This document shows positions 61,422 through 64,000 of a stretch of DNA of 64,000 nucleotides, one piece after another. The position numbers were made by a program, and so were the translations under genes. Location: the NCBI RefSeq assembly GCF_965248315.1, contig NZ_CBDFIX010000002.1, positions 3,658,001 through 3,722,000 of the forward strand, written 5' to 3'. The stretch comes from Ulvibacterium sp965248315 (lineage in GTDB: Bacteria > Bacteroidota > Bacteroidia > Flavobacteriales > Flavobacteriaceae). The notes under the pieces are model-generated. The model searched no databases. It worked only from the letters and a program-made list of their open reading frames with translations, and had not been told where the DNA came from. Position 1 is the first letter of the stretch. Each line of letters begins with the position of its first letter.

Positions 61422-61874
61422 TCAGAACCACCGCCGCACATCAATACAATACCGACTATACGCCTTACCAAAAATCTTGAGCAACGCTTGCTCCTCAGGT
61501 ATGATTTGAAATCGGTTCATATAAGCTACAAATCCAGCAGCGACCAAAGTATTAAAAGCATTACCCAAAAGTAGGCCCAAAGCCAAGAGCAATAACAACA
61601 TAGCCAAATACATTGGGTTTCTAGAATATTTGTAGAGTCCGGTCACCACCAAGGCAGAGGCCTTTTCAGGATTTGAGGGATCCACAGTGGTCCTTGCGCG
61701 ATAAAACTGGAATATGGCCAAAACCGTAATAATGATAGCCATACCCAATAGGAAACTTATCAAGTACTCACGTCCAAAAAAATCAAAAGAACCAAAGGTC
61801 AGAAATTTGGTCACCAAATACATTAACAGTCCAAAGGATAAAAAGACAAGAACAGGAGGCACTTTCAACTTCAC
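61422..61874 (-). CDS. isoprenylcysteine carboxyl methyltransferase-like membrane protein
   Basis: A 150-residue protein with four hydrophobic segments. The C-terminal signature LVVTGLYKYSRNPMYLAMLLLLLALGLLLGN and RFQIIPEEQALLKIFGKAYSRYCIDVRRW match the ICMT/PEMT-like methyltransferase family (SAM-binding in the membrane). Bacterial substrates are unknown. It is divergent from rdgB with 43 bases between. Confidence 0.88.
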   Translation of the reverse strand: MKLKVPPVLVFLSFGLLMYLVTKFLTFGSFDFFGREYLISFLLGMAIIITVLAIFQFYRARTTVDPSNPEKASALVVTGLYKYSRNPMYLAMLLLLLALGLLLGNAFNTLVAAGFVAYMNRFQIIPEEQALLKIFGKAYSRYCIDVRRWF

Positions 61875-61904
61875 AACAAATAATTTTCAGATGGCTAAAA
61901 TTAG

Positions 61905-61912
61905 TATTTTTG
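61905..61912 (+). promoter_or_regulatory. -7 promoter element of rdgB
   Basis: TATTTTTG ends 5 bases before the ATG at 61918, implying a leaderless or very short-leader transcript. Confidence 0.5.
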
Positions 61913-61917
61913 AACTT

Positions 61918-62508
61918 ATGCGAATAGTATTTGCCACACATAATCCAAATAAAATAAGAGAAGTACTTCATTTACTGCCAAAACATATTGACCTATTGTC
62001 CCTCACCGACATAGGTTGTGTTGAAGAAATCCCGGAAACAGGACAGACCCTTGAGGAAAACGCCCTATTAAAAGCACAATATGTTGTTAGTAATTACGGA
62101 TACCCATGTTTTGCGGACGATACAGGACTCATTGTAGATGCCTTGGACGGAGCCCCAGGGGTATACTCCGCCCGATATGCCGGAACAAATAAAAATTCCG
62201 ATGCAAATATGGCCAAGCTTCTTTCGGAAATGGAGAAAAAATCAAACCGCTCGGCACGGTTCAAAACCGTTATTGCCTTATTCCTGGAAGGAAAACAAAA
62301 ACTATTTACCGGAAAAGTAGAAGGTGAAATTATACATAAAAAAAAAGGCGGACAAGGTTTCGGCTATGACCCCATTTTCAAACCCCTAAATTTTGACAAA
62401 ACCTTTGCAGAGCTGCCGCTCTCTTTAAAAAACCAAATTGGACATAGAGGAAAAGCCGTAAGAGAATTAATAGAATATCTAAAAAATACCAAGATATCGT
62501 CAAAGTAG
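61918..62508 (+). CDS. rdgB: non-canonical purine NTP diphosphatase (RdgB/HAM1 family)
   Basis: The ATG at 61918 gives 196 residues starting MRIVFATHNPNKIREV, as in the family (TGNxxKxxE). Other motifs are ALLKAQYVVSNYGYPCFADDTGLIVDALDGAPGVYSARYAG and KGGQGFGYDPIFKP. It removes dITP and XTP from the nucleotide pool. The frame is open upstream through the divergent gene, which is a shadow. Confidence 0.95.
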   Translation: MRIVFATHNPNKIREVLHLLPKHIDLLSLTDIGCVEEIPETGQTLEENALLKAQYVVSNYGYPCFADDTGLIVDALDGAPGVYSARYAGTNKNSDANMAKLLSEMEKKSNRSARFKTVIALFLEGKQKLFTGKVEGEIIHKKKGGQGFGYDPIFKPLNFDKTFAELPLSLKNQIGHRGKAVRELIEYLKNTKISSK

Positions 62509-62620
62509 AAGAAGTAGTTAAAAAAAGTCCAAGGCCTTCCAAAACTAGAGCCATCTTACAGAACCCAAAACAATATTTCTTCATCAAAAGCGATGTAATT
62601 CCCATATTAATAAATAGCTG

Positions 62621-62736
62621 TATCTTTGCCGCTTAATTAACGCCGCCGGTATGGCAGGTGTTGCGCTGAGTCCAATGGGTTATACACGATAATCGCTCTA
62701 TGCAACACACATATTTGCGATTAAGTAAAACACATT
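62621..62736 (+). promoter_or_regulatory. promoter element and structured leader of the DEAD-box helicase gene
   Basis: A TATCTTTG (-7) at 62621-62628 would give a leader of about 105 bases. It contains the stem GTGTTGC (62658-62664) / GCAACAC (62702-62708), an inner GGTTAT/ATAATC stem and a 13-codon upstream ORF (62651-62692, MAGVALSPMGYTR) that lies across the stem. Cold or helicase-level control is possible but unproven. Confidence 0.45.
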
Positions 62737-64000
62737 ATGACAACATTTGAAGCATTGGGGCTAGAACAGTCCCTATTAAATGCGGTTTCCGATATGGGTT
62801 TTGAGACCCCTTCGGAAGTACAGGAAAAAGCAATCCCTATTTTATTGGAAGGAGAAACCGATTTGGTAGCTCTGGCCCAGACGGGAACAGGAAAGACAGC
62901 AGCATTCGGATTTCCCCTGATACAAAAAATCGACAAGGAAAGTAGAACTACCCAAGGACTTATCCTATCCCCTACCCGAGAACTCTGTTTGCAAATAACC
63001 AATGAAATGCAATCGTATTCCAAATACGAAAAAAGCATAAACACGGTTGCCATCTACGGAGGAGCGAGCATTACTGATCAGGCCCGACAAATTAAGCGGG
63101 GGGCGCAGATTGTAGTGGCAACGCCAGGAAGAATGAAAGATATGATTGGCCGTGGTCTGGTGGACATTTCAAAAATTGATTATTGTATTCTGGACGAAGC
63201 GGATGAAATGCTCAATATGGGCTTTTATGAGGATATTAAGGATATCCTTTCCAATACGCCTAAAGAAAAATCCACATGGCTGTTTTCCGCAACCATGCCA
63301 AGAGAAGTGGCCCACATTGCCAAAAAGTTCATGCACCATCCACAGGAAATAACTGTTGGCGCCAAGAATTCCGGAGTGGATACCGTACAGCACGAATTCT
63401 ATGTAGTTGGCGGAAGAGACCGTTACCCTGCCTTAAAACGATTGGCGGATGCCAATCCCGATATATTTTCGGTTGTTTTTTGTAGAACCAAAAGAGATAC
63501 CCAGAAAGTAGCCGAAAAATTAATCGAGGACGGCTACAATGCAGGAGCGTTGCATGGTGACCTTAGTCAAAATCAACGTGACTTGGTGATGAACGCCTTT
63601 CGCAAAAAACAGATACAAATGCTAGTGGCAACGGACGTCGCTGCAAGAGGTATAGATGTTGATGATATTACCCATGTAATCAATTACCAACTTCCCGACG
63701 AAATTGAAACTTACACGCACCGAAGTGGGAGAACCGGGAGAGCTGGAAAATCAGGGGTTTCTATGGTAATTATTACCCGCAGTGAAATGCGTAAGATAAA
63801 CGCCATCGAGAAAAAGATAAAGCAGCAGTTCATTTCCAAAAAAATACCTACAGGTATGGAAATCTGTGAAATACAACTATACCATTTGGCCAGTAAGATT
63901 AAAAATACGGAGATAAACAAGGATGTAGAAAACTATCTCCCTGCAATATATGATGTCCTTAACGGCATTGATCGGGAAGAGCTCATCAAAAAAATAGTCT
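62737..64000 (+). CDS. DEAD-box RNA helicase (3' end outside window)
   Basis: The ATG at 62737 begins MTTFEALGLEQSLLNAVSDMGFETPSEVQEKAIP, with the Q motif, motif I AQTGTGKTAA, motif Ia SPTRELCLQI, motif II DEADEML, motif III SATMP, motif V ATDVAARGIDVDDI and motif VI HRSGRTGRAGK. About 421 codons are visible and the frame remains open at 64000. Homologues such as CsdA/DeaD carry further C-terminal RNA-binding domains beyond this point. It unwinds RNA in ribosome assembly or decay, often at low temperature. Confidence 0.95.
   Translation, partial: MTTFEALGLEQSLLNAVSDMGFETPSEVQEKAIPILLEGETDLVALAQTGTGKTAAFGFPLIQKIDKESRTTQGLILSPTRELCLQITNEMQSYSKYEKSINTVAIYGGASITDQARQIKRGAQIVVATPGRMKDMIGRGLVDISKIDYCILDEADEMLNMGFYEDIKDILSNTPKEKSTWLFSATMPREVAHIAKKFMHHPQEITVGAKNSGVDTVQHEFYVVGGRDRYPALKRLADANPDIFSVVFCRTKRDTQKVAEKLIEDGYNAGALHGDLSQNQRDLVMNAFRKKQIQMLVATDVAARGIDVDDITHVINYQLPDEIETYTHRSGRTGRAGKSGVSMVIITRSEMRKINAIEKKIKQQFISKKIPTGMEICEIQLYHLASKIKNTEINKDVENYLPAIYDVLNGIDREELIKKIV

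Overview
The window looks like chromosome of a marine Bacteroidota bacterium of the family Flavobacteriaceae. The signs are several TAnnTTTG (-7) promoter elements, few Shine-Dalgarno sites, TonB-dependent receptors with a carboxypeptidase-like N-terminal domain, lineage-typical families (DUF4249, DUF4294, DUF6095, DUF6495, monomeric isocitrate dehydrogenase, long-form GAPDH) and the rpsF-rpsR-rplI order. The genus cannot be fixed from the sequence. No tRNA, rRNA, CRISPR array, transposase or prophage gene was seen. The first gene (metallophosphatase) and the last (DEAD-box helicase) are cut by the window edges.

Layout: 1-2352, a short plus-strand run (metallophosphatase, PH-domain protein, GNAT, NIPSNAP). 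2582-8900, a minus-strand run of permease, glutamine-synthetase-like ligase, iron alcohol dehydrogenase, class I amidotransferase-type hydrolase, aldehyde dehydrogenase and a 101-residue protein. I read this as a gamma-glutamyl route for ethanolamine (or a similar amino alcohol). It is bracketed by direct copies of a composite intergenic repeat (2405-2565 and 9033-9213, with a partial third copy at 9521-9575). 9657-18765 holds a membrane protein, ligA, prmC (with a REP-like element inserted in frame), ribD, a HAD hydrolase, a DMT transporter and a YigZ protein. 18973-24754 holds dnaA, a low-molecular-weight phosphatase, an RsmI-like methylase, two peptidoglycan lytic enzymes and dapF. 24890-33256 holds htrA, a long-form GAPDH homologue lacking the catalytic cysteine, trmD, rplS and icd.

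33426-45855 holds two TonB-dependent receptors (one paired with a DUF4249 lipoprotein), glycerate kinase, an M42 peptidase, a Nudix hydrolase and hisS. 45945-55348 holds ribosomal proteins S6/S18/L9, a LytTR response regulator, priA, a YihY protein, nadC, rlmH and a fused SerB-SerA protein. 55554-60000 is a small carbohydrate locus: an NrtR-type regulator divergent from a GH3 glycosidase with two matched operator-like inverted repeats between them, then a VOC protein and a GH5-like lipoprotein. 60005-64000 holds a DUF3307/SatD pair preceded by evenly spaced repeats, an isoprenylcysteine-methyltransferase-like protein, rdgB and the DEAD-box helicase with a structured leader.

The points most worth following are the gamma-glutamyl-ethanolamine cluster and its flanking direct repeats, the cysteine-less GAPDH, the repeat inside prmC, and the candidate operators at 33314-33380, 56358-56419 and 61315-61407.
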